64,000 bases of DNA, taken from NCBI RefSeq assembly GCF_009604405.1, contig NZ_WEGK01000021.1, forward strand, positions 1-64,000, in the 5' to 3' direction. The position numbers and the translations under genes are program-made. Of the stretch, positions 57,399 to 64,000 are shown in pieces. Numbering within the stretch: position 1 is the first letter of the stretch; each line of letters starts with the position of its first letter. Origin of the DNA: Nocardia macrotermitis. Lineage in GTDB: Bacteria; Actinomycetota; Actinomycetes; Mycobacteriales; Mycobacteriaceae. Below the pieces are notes generated by a model that saw only the letters and a program-made list of their open reading frames with translations, was not told the origin of the DNA and ran no database searches.

Positions 57399-58283
57399 TT
57401 ATCTCACATCCCAGAGCGCGAGTGCAGTCCGCAACGTCGCGACGAGCGGCAACGGCTGATCCATCATCGGATGGTGACCGGCCTCGGCCAGTTCGACAAC
57501 CGTGGCCGCGGGCTCGAACAGCCGCGCGATCTCCAGCGCCCGATCCCGCGCCACCAACCCGTGCTCACACCGGATGTACAGCACCGGCGCGCGCACGCCT
57601 CGCAGCGAACCGAGCGGCGGAATCAGCCCGTTCTCGAGCCGCTTGGGCACCATCTCGGGATCGAACTTCCACACCCACTCGGTGCCGGTGTCCCGCACCG
57701 ACTCTCGCGCCACGTGCCGGGCCACATACGGCAGCAGCACAGCCTGTTCGGGCACCGTGCGAAACCGGCCGCAGATCTCGTCCTCGGTCGGATACGTCCT
57801 CGACCTGCGCCCCAACGCCCCGGCGATGGCTTCGGCGGACGGCTCCTGGAACGGCGAATCGATGATGACCAGACCCGCGACCGCATCCGGATGCCGAACC
57901 CCCACCTCGGCGGTCACCCGCCCACCCATACTGTGCCCCACGATGTACGGCCGACCGGCGATCCCGCCCGCCGCCGCGGCCGCCAGCACCTCCTCGACCC
58001 ACACCTCGCTCGGGTACCGCGATCGCACACCACTGTCGCCGTGCCCGGACAGATCCAGCGCCACCACCCGCCGCGTCGTCGCCAGCAGCGGGGCGATGTG
58101 ATCCCACCACCCCGAATGCGCCGACCCGCCGTGCACCAGCACCACACCCGGCGTCCCGGCCCGCCCCCAGCACCGCAGATGGATCACGCAGCCGTCGACC
58201 TCGACCTCACGATGTTCCGGCAACTCCGCGATGGCCCCCGCGAACCACTCCGGAACCGCGACAACCGACTCCACCGTCGCCAT
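57399..58283 (-). CDS. Alpha/beta hydrolase
   Basis: A 294-residue protein. VVLVHGGSAHSGWWDHIAP is the oxyanion-hole HGG(S) segment of the fold; YIVGHSMGGRVT is the nucleophile elbow with Ser; AGHHPMMDQP supplies the catalytic His. The canonical order for esterases, lipases and epoxide hydrolases is kept, and the length is typical. The start at 58281-58283 was chosen because AAGGAG lies six bases upstream; an ATG at 58289 (two codons earlier) sits directly against that motif. The substrate cannot be read from the sequence. It is a single gene with its own upstream region. Confidence 0.85.
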   Translation of the reverse strand: MATVESVVAVPEWFAGAIAELPEHREVEVDGCVIHLRCWGRAGTPGVVLVHGGSAHSGWWDHIAPLLATTRRVVALDLSGHGDSGVRSRYPSEVWVEEVLAAAAAGGIAGRPYIVGHSMGGRVTAEVGVRHPDAVAGLVIIDSPFQEPSAEAIAGALGRRSRTYPTEDEICGRFRTVPEQAVLLPYVARHVARESVRDTGTEWVWKFDPEMVPKRLENGLIPPLGSLRGVRAPVLYIRCEHGLVARDRALEIARLFEPAATVVELAEAGHHPMMDQPLPLVATLRTALALWDVR

Positions 58284-58596
58284 CCTCATCTCCTTCACCA
58301 CGAACCGACTATTCGGACCATATAGCGGAGCATCCACGCGTCGATCACCACCGGGCCCGATCGGCTCCTTGCCGATCTGTGTTTTTCGAGTTTTCCGACA
58401 CGGAGGATTCCAATTGCTAGATGCGCATATGTCGATAATGGTGTACGAAAATTCCAGATCGGATTCTTCCGATCCATCTCGCTCGCAGCGGACCCGACCA
58501 CCCTCACCGCTCCGGTACCGGACATCTGACGGCTACCGAAAACCGAAGCGTGAGAGTGCTTTTCGATGACGTAGCGGGATTCGACTCCCCCGCAGA
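58284..58596. promoter_or_regulatory. 313-bp gap with a 7-bp-arm inverted repeat
   Basis: A less GC-rich gap between the MCE gene and the hydrolase. GATCGGA-TTCT-TCCGATC at 58457-58474 is a perfect inverted repeat. It could be a hairpin ending the SnoaL-MCE transcript or an operator for the hydrolase. No coding signal was seen. Confidence 0.4.
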
Positions 58597-59636
58597 TCAG
58601 CGGCAGACCGCCGAGTGGGAGTTTCCGCCGATCTGTGGAAGCAGGCCACCGGGCAGCAGAACTCCGTACAGGGAGATATCCAGACTGCACACGTACCCGT
58701 CGCCGTACGCACCCCTACCGGTGAAACGACCGACATCGGACATGATGTTCGGCAGATCGATTGCGGCACGGTCGAGTTCGGGCCCGGCACCCAGCAGCAT
58801 GTTCAACGCGCTGGTCGTAGCATTCTGCGCCGCAACGAGTTTCGGTTGCGCACGAGCGAACATGTCGGTCAGCGAGGATGTCGCGGTCGCGATACCGGCG
58901 GTACTGACCGTCAACGCCTGCCCCTGCCGATACAACCCGCCGTCCAAGGCGCGGGTCTGCGCGATCAGAGTCTCGAACTCCCCTCCCCTGGCGGCCAAAC
59001 TCTGCATCACCCCGGACAATTGGCCGATCACGTCCGCGAGAATCACATCGCGACGCTGCCAGTCCCCCGCCAACCCGGCCGCCTGCACGATGAAGGTGCT
59101 CAACGACGCCTCATCCCCTGCAACGCCTGGACCAACGTGTTGGACAGATCGTTGACCTGCGCGGCGTCCAGGGTCTGGAACAGCGGTCGAAAACCGTTGA
59201 GCAGACCGGAGATATCGAACGAGGGCTCGGTCTGTTCGATGGGCAGCGCACCACCGTCGGCGAGCGGTGCGGGGCTGCCCTTCGTCCCGGGCTGCAACGC
59301 GATATACCGCTGCCCGATCAAATTCTGGTACCGCACAAGGGCTTTCGTATCACCGAGGATCGTCTGCCCGCGCTGCACCACGAACCGCACCACCGCGTGC
59401 TGACGCGCGTCCAACCCGATCCCGGTGACCTTCCCGACCCGCACGCCCGCGATCCGGATATCGTCCCCGTCCCGCAGCCCCTGCACATCGGTGAAGGTCG
59501 CCGAATAGCTGTGCACACCGCCGGATACGCTGTGCGCCAGCGTATTCCACATCGTGACGGTCACCAGGGCCGCGACGATCGCGAAGACGCCGAATCCGAT
59601 CAGCGGCTTCGCGATTCCCCCGTCACGGCCGCCCAC
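58597..59636 (-). pseudogene. MceB-like MCE-family protein, single frameshift
   Basis: Two ORFs join into one ~346-residue protein of MceB length. The first (59636-59100) has an N-terminal membrane helix (GFGVFAIVAALVTVTMW), the MCE domain (ATFTDVQGLRDGDDIRIAGV, then RVGKVTGI and the YQNLIGQRYIAL element) and ends at LVQALQG followed by MRRR and a stop. The second starts with STFIVQAAGLAGDWQRRDV and continues the helical C-terminal domain to the end (GNSHSAVCR). Restoring one base near 59113-59118 would read LQGDEASLSTF. MCE proteins bind or shuttle lipids and sterols across the envelope as part of multi-protein complexes. No other mce or yrbE gene is nearby. The GTG start at 59636 overlaps the upstream stop (GTAGTG), so it is coupled to the SnoaL-like gene. 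Confidence 0.75.
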
Positions 59637-60370
59637 TACGCCTTGATCCCGAACCGCGCGAACAACGCGGGCACCTTCGAGGCGGCCATCAGCGCGCGGA
59701 ACTGCCAGCTGTCGTCACGCGGCAGCACACCGCCGCGCTGGGTCGCGTCCAGGAAGTCGTAGAGGGTCTCGCCCTCCTCCATCAGCCCGTCGGCATTGAA
59801 GTGATACCGATCCACCGCCGGGCACTGGATGAAACGCCCGTTGCCGTAGATCACCGGCGCGGACTCGTCGTACGGATACAACCGCAGCGGCCCCGTCCAG
59901 TGCCCACTACCGATGTAGCGAATCACGGTGCGCACCAACCCATCCGGCGTCACATCCAGATACACCTGACCGGGCAGCGGATCGTACCGCCAGTCCGGGA
60001 TCGCGTCGAAGAACGCGAAGTTGTACTTCACGAACTCGTCGATCCCCACAATCGTGCGCCCGAAGGTCGTCACGTCCGTGTACTTCACATCCTGGGCGTA
60101 CAACTCGTCGTTCAGGCTCATATCCCGAACCAGAAAGCTCCACCAGTACTTCTTGGCCCACTCCATCACCCAGCTCAGATCCACCCCGAGCTTGCCGTAC
60201 AACTCCAGCTTCCGCTCGAACTCGTCGAACCACTGCAAGGTGGTCACCTGCAACTCCGCCTCGGGAATCGCCCGAATCGGCACCGCGCGATTGGAATTCA
60301 GGAACTCCGGCACCGGCTTGGACAACCGCGGCTGCCGCAACGCCTGCTGAAACTGTTCCTCATCGAACAT
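59636..60370 (-). CDS. SnoaL/NTF2-like protein
   Basis: A 244-residue protein. The stretch DELYAQDVKYTDVTTFGRTI to NFAFFDAIPDWRYDPLPGQV and VRTVIRYIGSGHWTGPLRLY fits the SnoaL-like polyketide-cyclase/NTF2 fold: an 'F.AFPD(W).' type motif followed by a beta sheet with 'G.HTG'. Members may be cyclases, isomerases or binding proteins. The N-terminal extension is helical. The ATG at 60370 is preceded by GAGAGGG at suitable spacing; the longer frame upstream is not coding. Its stop overlaps the GTG of the MceB-like gene, so the two are translated together, and a 24-bp palindrome lies about 57 bp upstream. It may supply or hand over a lipid for the MCE protein, an inference from coupling only. Confidence 0.65.
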   Translation of the reverse strand: MFDEEQFQQALRQPRLSKPVPEFLNSNRAVPIRAIPEAELQVTTLQWFDEFERKLELYGKLGVDLSWVMEWAKKYWWSFLVRDMSLNDELYAQDVKYTDVTTFGRTIVGIDEFVKYNFAFFDAIPDWRYDPLPGQVYLDVTPDGLVRTVIRYIGSGHWTGPLRLYPYDESAPVIYGNGRFIQCPAVDRYHFNADGLMEEGETLYDFLDATQRGGVLPRDDSWQFRALMAASKVPALFARFGIKA

Positions 60371-60425
60371 GACGCACCCTCTCACCCGACGGCGCGACCA
60401 CCACCAGGTGATGACCCCGCACACT

Positions 60426-60449
60426 TAAGATGAATCGTATGATTCATCT
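60426..60449. promoter_or_regulatory. 24-bp palindrome upstream of the SnoaL-MCE unit
   Basis: Left arm AAGATGAATC, spacer GTAT, right arm GATTCATCTT: a perfect 10-bp-arm inverted repeat, 56-79 bp upstream of the SnoaL ATG. Size and symmetry suit a TetR-type operator covering the promoter. The cognate regulator is not obvious in the window. Confidence 0.6.
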
Positions 60450-60808
60450 TGAATCGGGTGATGTCAATACGCGGACCATCACCTGCGCGGCGACGCGACA
60501 CCCCTGGTCACCGCCGACCAGGGGCACTCGACCGTCCGGCAGCACACCCCGAATATCTCGTTCCGCGAAATCGCCGATGCCTGCGCCGCCGACGCCACCG
60601 CCCATGCCGCCACTCAGCACATTCGATCCGCTCGGGTCGGTCATGGACACCGCGGACCTCGCAACCGCCTTCACCTGAGATGGATCCCAAAGCTGGTGTA
60701 CCACAAGCAATTCGACCCACACGCACGACATCGTCCCGCGAATCCCATTGATACTCGGTCGATTCCGTCGGTGACCGGCCGCACGCATCGGCCGGTCACC
60801 GACGACGG
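60450..60808. other. Gap of about 360 bp, no confident gene
   Basis: A minus-strand frame (60444-60788) encodes a Gly-rich stretch (GGMGGGVGGAGIGDFAERDI) of no recognisable family, without a ribosome binding site. It could be a decayed gene or spacer. Nothing else was seen. Confidence 0.35.
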
Positions 60809-61564
60809 CTACGCGGTGCGCGCAGGCTGATTCACGTGCGGTGCATGCTGATCGGCCGCGGGGTGCGAGTTCGCGGGCGCGGTCGCGGGGGCGAGCGCGC
60901 CTTCGAGGGCACCGATTCCCGCACCGATCCCGGAACCGACCACGGCCGCGGGGACCGCGATCACCGCGGCGCCGATGACCGCGCCGACCACCGGCATGAC
61001 CACCAGGCCCGCGGGCAGGAAGGGCACACCGGCGACCAGGCCGGCGACCGCGCCGACCACCGCGCTGGCGGAGGTCAGCGGGCTGGTGACGACTCCCGCG
61101 GTGACATTTCCGGCGAGCGAACCGACCATGGCGTCACCGGCCATCCGGTCCGAGCGGGCCGGATCGAATCCGACCGAGTCGAAACCCTGGGCCAGGGTCG
61201 CCTCCTGCTGGGCGAAGGAATCGTTGATCCCCTCGGCGAGTTTGGGGTCGACCCAGTCCGGGCGGCCGATCTGGGCGGAACCGATGCGGAGGGTGCCGTC
61301 CGGCGCCTGGATCGGCGCGACGGGCGGGGCGAGGGCCGTCGGCACGTGCAGTCGGGACGTGTCGACCGGGGGCAGCGCGCCGTCCGGAACCGCCCGCTTC
61401 CCGCTCATATCGTTACGGCTGGTCGCCGTCGGAGATTTACTCGCGGCCGCCGACGCGGTACCGGCCTGCGCCAACGCTCCCGACGTCAGAACCGCTGCCA
61501 TGACCATGAGCGATCCGCCGCGCCCCGGCCGCTTGGTCGACCGTGCTCGATGCCGTGCTGCCAT
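60809..61564 (-). CDS. Secreted Gly/Ala-rich hydrophobic protein
   Basis: A 251-residue protein. The N-terminus is a typical signal peptide: basic residues (MAARHRARSTKRPGRGG), a hydrophobic core (SLMVMAAVLTSGALAQAG) and an Ala-rich cleavage area (TASAAA). After a short polar part (about 100 residues with D.KLAEGIND) comes a long glycine-zipper-like hydrophobic segment (VVGAVAGLVAGVPFLPAGLV, then GAVIGAAVIAVPAAVVGSGI and GAGIGALEGALAP), and a His/Pro-rich tail. AGAGAGG lies six bases before the ATG at 61564. The frame is open upstream but lacks coding character. Such proteins are common in Nocardia with no known role. The hydrophobic part could insert into a membrane. It echoes the Gly-rich N-terminus of the giant protein. 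Confidence 0.7.
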   Translation of the reverse strand: MAARHRARSTKRPGRGGSLMVMAAVLTSGALAQAGTASAAASKSPTATSRNDMSGKRAVPDGALPPVDTSRLHVPTALAPPVAPIQAPDGTLRIGSAQIGRPDWVDPKLAEGINDSFAQQEATLAQGFDSVGFDPARSDRMAGDAMVGSLAGNVTAGVVTSPLTSASAVVGAVAGLVAGVPFLPAGLVVMPVVGAVIGAAVIAVPAAVVGSGIGAGIGALEGALAPATAPANSHPAADQHAPHVNQPARTA

Positions 61565-61985
61565 GAACGACCTCTCTTTCCACGCTCTCGATGAGTTCGG
61601 TGAGAAATGTGAACCGTCCTGCGCCACCCCACGCGGATTCGAGCCGGAACGATACGGCCGAACACGGTGGAGCAGATGGAGCCGATAGAGCTTCGTGAAT
61701 CGTCCCCGCGCGTTACCGAGTGCGGTGCGGCGTCGGGCATTTCGGGCCTCGGGCGGTGACAACTCGACCGCGCGCGAAGGGCCTTCGAACAGACTTCTCC
61801 TCAGGCATTCCGAGACAGCATAGTCACAGCGAATCGATCCAGCCGCACGCCGCCCCCACCCTGCGGCGATGGTGGCCGGACGGCTTTTGCGGTCGTTTGC
61901 CGTCCGAACGAAAGCCCGGACCAGTAACCTCGCGAACGGTGCGACCCGATCGATCGGTCGCCGGACGGTGAGTTCAGGAGGTCAT
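61565..61985. promoter_or_regulatory. 421-bp divergent gap with a candidate operator
   Basis: The gap separates the secreted protein (-) from the acyl-CoA synthetase (+). GCGACC (61941-61946) and GGTCGC (61956-61961) flank CGATCGATC, a symmetric element 25 bp before the synthetase start. A strong AGGAGG lies at 61976-61981. Nothing else was recognised. Confidence 0.45.
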
Positions 61986-63512
61986 ATGTACCCGGGTGCC
62001 CATGCCGCACAGTTTCCCGACAAACCCGCCGTCATCGTCGCGGGTGGTACCGATGTGGTGACCTACCGGGAGCTGGAGGAACGCTCCGCGCGGCTGGCGC
62101 GATACCTGCACGAGCGCGGGCTGCGGCGCGGCGATCATCTCGCCCTGCTCACCGACAACGACCCCACCACGTTCGAAGTCTATTGGGCCGCAATGCGATC
62201 CGGGTTGTACTTCACCGCGGTCAACAATCATCTGTCCCCGGCGGAGATCGCGTACATCGTGAACGACTGCGGCGCGAAGGCGCTCGTCGTCTCGGCGCGG
62301 CTGGCCGAGTCGGCCGCGAAGATCGTCGCCGACACCCCGGCGGTGCAGATCCGGCTGGCCTATCGCGGGCCGGTCGAGGGGTACGACTCGTACGAGGACG
62401 CGCTCGCCGCCGCCTCGCCCGAACCACTCGCCGAACAACCCGCGGGCATGGACATGCTCTACTCCTCGGGCACCACCGGCCGCCCCAAGGGCATCAAACC
62501 GCCGCTGCCCGATCACGGGGTCGACCAACCGACCACGATCACCCAGCTCTTCGCGCCGATGTACGGCTTCGACAGTGCGACCGTCTACCTGTCGCCCGCG
62601 CCCATCTATCACGCCGCACCGCTGCGATTCTGCGCCACCATCCAGGCGCTCGGCGGCACCGTGGTGATCATGGAGAAGTTCGACGCCGAGCAGGCCCTCG
62701 CCGCGATCGAACGGCACCGCGTGACGCACAGCCAGTGGGTGCCGACCATGTTCGTGCGCATGCTCAAACTCGACGACGCGATCCGCTCGAAGTACGACGT
62801 GTCCAGCCTGCAGGTCGCCATCCATGCCGCGGCCCCGTGCCCGGTCGAGGTGAAGCAGGCGATGATCGAGTGGTGGGGCCCGGTCCTGTACGAGTACTAC
62901 GCGGCGACCGAGAGCATCGGCGTCACACTCATCGATAGCGAACAATGGCTGGAGCGGCCGGGTTCGGTCGGCAAATCGGCCCTGGGCATCGTCCACATCT
63001 GCGGCGAGGACGGCAACGATCTGGCCACCGGTGAGGTCGGCACCATCTACTTCGAACGCGACGAGATGCCGTTCGCCTATCACAACGATCCGGCCAAGAC
63101 CACCGACGCGACGCACCCGCGACACCCGGCCTGGTCGACCACCGGCGATATCGGCTACCTCGACGACGAGGGTTTCCTGTTCCTCACCGACCGCAAGGCG
63201 TTCATGATCATCTCCGGCGGGGTGAACATCTACCCGCAGGAGATCGAGGACGCACTCGCGTTGCACCCCAAGGTATTCGACTCCGCGGTGATCGGAATCC
63301 CGGACGCCGAGATGGGTGAATCGGTGCGGGCCGTGGTGCAACCGGCTCCCGGCGTCACCGCCTCCCCCGAACTCGCCGAGGAGTTGCGCGGCTTCCTGCG
63401 CGAACGCATCGCGCACTACAAGGTGCCGCGCGGGGTGGACTTCGTGGACGAACTCCCCCGCACCCCCACCGGCAAACTGGTCAAGCGGAAGTTGCAGGAC
63501 CGCTACCGGTAA
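61986..63512 (+). CDS. Acyl-CoA synthetase, FadD4-like (ANL superfamily)
   Basis: A 508-residue protein. The ATP/AMP-binding P-loop MLYSSGTTGRPKGIK lies near residue 158. The A8 hinge region reads TGDIGYLDDEGFLFLTDRK, and the C-terminal catalytic Lys lies in PRTPTGKLVKRKL. It activates a carboxylic (fatty or aryl) acid to an acyl-adenylate and then the CoA ester. The length is typical of a full enzyme. The start at 61986 (CATATG) was preferred over longer frames because AGGAGG is four bases upstream. It is convergent with a WYL regulator, whose 3' end it overlaps by 32 bp. Motifs are intact, but the acid specificity is not readable. Confidence 0.85.
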   Translation: MYPGAHAAQFPDKPAVIVAGGTDVVTYRELEERSARLARYLHERGLRRGDHLALLTDNDPTTFEVYWAAMRSGLYFTAVNNHLSPAEIAYIVNDCGAKALVVSARLAESAAKIVADTPAVQIRLAYRGPVEGYDSYEDALAAASPEPLAEQPAGMDMLYSSGTTGRPKGIKPPLPDHGVDQPTTITQLFAPMYGFDSATVYLSPAPIYHAAPLRFCATIQALGGTVVIMEKFDAEQALAAIERHRVTHSQWVPTMFVRMLKLDDAIRSKYDVSSLQVAIHAAAPCPVEVKQAMIEWWGPVLYEYYAATESIGVTLIDSEQWLERPGSVGKSALGIVHICGEDGNDLATGEVGTIYFERDEMPFAYHNDPAKTTDATHPRHPAWSTTGDIGYLDDEGFLFLTDRKAFMIISGGVNIYPQEIEDALALHPKVFDSAVIGIPDAEMGESVRAVVQPAPGVTASPELAEELRGFLRERIAHYKVPRGVDFVDELPRTPTGKLVKRKLQDRYR

Positions 63513-64000
63513 CCCGCGGCGCGTCGAGAGATCCGGACTCCGGGTCGAGCATCGCCGCCCGATGGAACCGATCGGCCCAATTCCGTAGCTGCGCAACGAG
63601 TTCCGGAGGCTGCACGATCCGGAACTCGGCCTCGACCACTCCCAGCGCCATGGTCGGCCAGTCCAGCGAATCGGCGGTCATCCACACCCGGCAGTGACCG
63701 GAATCGATCTCCTCGATCGTGCACCAGCGGCCGATCCGTTCGCGGACCGTCGCAGCGGGGGCGTCGACCAGCACCTCGACCCGATGCAATCCGGGCAGGT
63801 TGTCCATGCCGGAGCGGACGAATTCGGCGGCGTCGGCGGCGGGCAGTTCGCGGGGCAGGAACCGCGATCCGTCGGTGTGCGGATCGGTGAGCCGGTCCAG
63901 CCGGAAACTGCGCCAGTCGTGGCGGATCAGGTCGTAGGCCACCAGATACCAGCGTCGGCCCAGCGAAACCATCCGATGCGGTTCGACGTGCCGATCGGTG
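63481..64000 (-). CDS. WYL-domain transcriptional regulator, YafY/DeoR type (5' part outside window)
   Basis: The last ~172 residues are visible. EPHRMVSLGRRWYLVAYDL, then RHDWRSFRLDRLTDP, is the WYL-domain core (W-Y-L triplet) of YafY-like regulators. It is followed by the C-terminal WCX-like extension (RVEVLVDAPAATVRERIG). The DNA-binding helix-turn-helix lies beyond the right edge, as the frame continues past base 64000. These regulators bind DNA and sense ligands through WYL, often nucleic acid or small molecules. It ends with TGA at 63481-63483, inside the acyl-CoA synthetase frame. Confidence 0.75.
   Translation of the reverse strand, partial: TDRHVEPHRMVSLGRRWYLVAYDLIRHDWRSFRLDRLTDPHTDGSRFLPRELPAADAAEFVRSGMDNLPGLHRVEVLVDAPAATVRERIGRWCTIEEIDSGHCRVWMTADSLDWPTMALGVVEAEFRIVQPPELVAQLRNWADRFHRAAMLDPESGSLDAPRVTGSGPATSA

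Noticed and set aside
60444..60788. 114-codon minus-strand Gly-rich frame
   Set aside because: No ribosome binding site and no family resemblance. It overlaps the palindrome region upstream of the SnoaL gene.
61974..63596. 540-codon minus-strand frame over the acyl-CoA synthetase
   Set aside because: A shadow frame: the plus strand carries all ANL motifs and a strong ribosome binding site.

Overview
The window comes from a high-GC actinobacterium, most likely Nocardia or a close relative. The evidence is the strong G/C third-position bias, an MCE-family protein, a PtpB-type tyrosine phosphatase, a FadD-like acyl-CoA synthetase, a thioester-reductase protein, and HxlR, TetR and WYL regulators. 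No rRNA, tRNA, CRISPR array or insertion sequence was recognised.

Positions 2-49585 are one uninterrupted reading frame of about 16,500 residues, still open at the left edge. It is built from modules, in this order: a glycine-rich hydrophobic N-terminus; Ser/Asn-rich and His/Glu-rich linkers with coiled coils; a SecA-like DEAD/PPXD/helicase region with a degenerate P-loop; a large region of unknown fold (about 8.0-13.5 kb); an OTU-like cysteine peptidase domain; a papain-fold (Tox-PL, glutamine-deamidase type) domain; a long array of calpain-like modules (8 with the Cys-bearing half, one of them truncated, plus 4 half-modules); 15 copies of a LuxR/GerE-like helix-turn-helix repeat, interleaved with more papain-fold domains and two OTU-like relics; a last intact calpain-like module; and a C-terminus resembling the HopA1 effector family. 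Five calpain modules keep Cys/His/Asn, three have lost catalytic residues, and one duplicated copy has lost all three. The architecture suggests a giant polymorphic-toxin-like or effector protein. Its secretion route and target are not visible here.

Positions 49.6-54.3 kb are a decayed accessory zone. It holds an intact thioester reductase (-), remnants of an enoyl-CoA hydratase (-) and a TetR regulator (+) that abut, an intact PtpB-like phosphatase (+), an MFS C-terminal remnant (-), and a two-gene unit whose second gene is a DUF6036-like nucleotidyltransferase broken by a nonsense codon and a frameshift.

Positions 54.4-64 kb hold an EmrB/QacA-type exporter divergent from a frameshifted HxlR regulator with an inverted repeat between them; a membrane protein; an alpha/beta hydrolase; a SnoaL-like protein translationally coupled to an MceB-like gene with a frameshift, downstream of a 24-bp palindrome; a secreted Gly/Ala-rich protein; a FadD-like acyl-CoA synthetase; and the 3' part of a WYL regulator that runs off the right edge.
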